NCBI GenBank assembly: GCA_902478645.1
Contig: CABSLV010000003.1
Span: 1 to 64,000, forward strand
DNA from: an uncultured Flavobacteriales bacterium
GTDB taxonomy: Bacteria; Bacteroidota; Bacteroidia; Flavobacteriales; UBA1820
Direction: 5' to 3'
Length of the DNA: 64,000 nucleotides
Shown: positions 63,773 to 64,000 of the stretch, piece by piece
Position numbering within the stretch: position 1 is the stretch's first letter
Layout: each line of letters begins with the position of its first letter
Notes under the pieces: model-generated
Seen by the model: only the letters and a program-made list of their open reading frames with translations
The model's database searches: none
Told to the model about the DNA's origin: nothing
Made by a program: the position numbers and the translations under genes

Positions 63773-64000
63773 ATGAGTCCCTCACCCGAAGAACTCCGCC
63801 GACAGATACAAAGCCTTGCCCTCGGGCAGGGCTTTTGCGCCTGCGGGATCTCCCCGGCCGAACCGCTGCCCGAGGATGCCCGCGCGATAGCCCGCTGGGT
63901 GGAACAGGGGCGCAACGCCTCCCTGGAATACATGGCCCGCAACGCCGACAAACGCGAAGACATCCGGCGGATGGTTCCCGGAGCAAGGAGTATCATCTGC
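63773..64000 (+). CDS. queG: Epoxyqueuosine reductase, 3' end cut by the window
   Basis: The first 76 residues are visible from ATG 63773, 5 bp after ruvB. They match QueG: ALGQGFCACGISPAEPLPED, then ARWVEQGRNASLEYMARNADKREDIRRMVPGARSII (partly quoted). QueG is a cobalamin and Fe-S enzyme that reduces epoxyqueuosine to queuosine in tRNA; the Fe-S and cobalamin motifs lie beyond the window. The start is well supported by the match over the whole visible part. Confidence 0.9.
   Translation, partial: MSPSPEELRRQIQSLALGQGFCACGISPAEPLPEDARAIARWVEQGRNASLEYMARNADKREDIRRMVPGARSIIC

Overview
The window is a stretch of chromosome from a Bacteroidota bacterium, most likely order Bacteroidales and perhaps a Rikenellaceae/Alistipes-like lineage. 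The family-level guess is inference. The evidence is promoters of the TTTG-N19-TAnnTTTG type, a complete moxR-DUF58-BatA/B/C/D/E aerotolerance cluster, the gliding-type lipoprotein GldH, PSP1 (RicT-like) protein and PBP1A side by side, an S10-spc-alpha ribosomal cluster without tuf, DUF3467 after rpoC, and GC-rich coding sequence with few strong Shine-Dalgarno sites. Almost everything is core genome. No phage, insertion sequence, CRISPR array or secondary-metabolite cluster is visible.

Layout. (1) 1-3.3 kb: the end of a macrodomain protein, then a Nif3-family protein and a C4-type zinc-ribbon family protein that has lost all four cysteines, and a convergent MTA/SAH nucleosidase. (2) 3.4-12.2 kb: the Bat operon on the plus strand (MoxR ATPase, DUF58, a membrane protein, BatA and BatB with VWA domains, BatC with a long Asn/Gln-rich repeat, BatD, BatE). 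(3) 12.3-14.0 kb: carA followed by an HAD phosphatase, minus strand. (4) 14.2-31.5 kb: one long minus-strand translation cluster, rpsL-rpsG-fusA-rpsJ through rpoA-rplQ, including secY, infA and rpmJ. It is driven by a near-ideal promoter at 31779-31809 and closed by a terminator at 14128-14163. (5) 32.0-39.8 kb: a minus-strand run of U32 protein, ferredoxin, PSP1/RicT-like protein with an Arg/Gly-rich tail, GldH, PBP1A, hexapeptide protein and pdxJ. (6) 39.9-42.7 kb: xerC-type recombinase, hpf, tRNA-Thr and tuf, minus strand. (7) 42.9-44.7 kb: a YdeI-like protein and a BASS-type transporter. (8) 44.7-56.4 kb: tRNA-Trp, secE, nusG, rplKAJL, rpoB, rpoC, plus strand. (9) 56.6-64.0 kb: DUF3467 protein, eno, convergent alaS, M23 peptidase, MerR-type regulator, ruvB and the start of queG.

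How it works together. Most of the window builds the ribosome and RNA polymerase, with EF-Tu, EF-G, SecY/SecE and NusG. The two clearest promoters, ahead of rpsL and of tRNA-Thr/tuf, share the same box (TACCTTTGC) and the same 19-nt spacer, which suggests joint growth-rate control. Several intergenic spacers in these operons fold into hairpins and may be autoregulatory leaders or attenuators.

The most notable signals are: the cysteine-free zinc ribbon next to a Nif3 protein whose HH pair is also altered; a tandem repeat with an 84-bp period upstream of xerC that contains a good promoter; an apparent local inversion separating tuf from trnW-secE; very long perfect palindromes between convergent genes; the prion-like repeat in BatC; the long disordered tail on the PSP1 protein; and a TTG start codon on rpoB. 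I found no convincing new multi-gene system.
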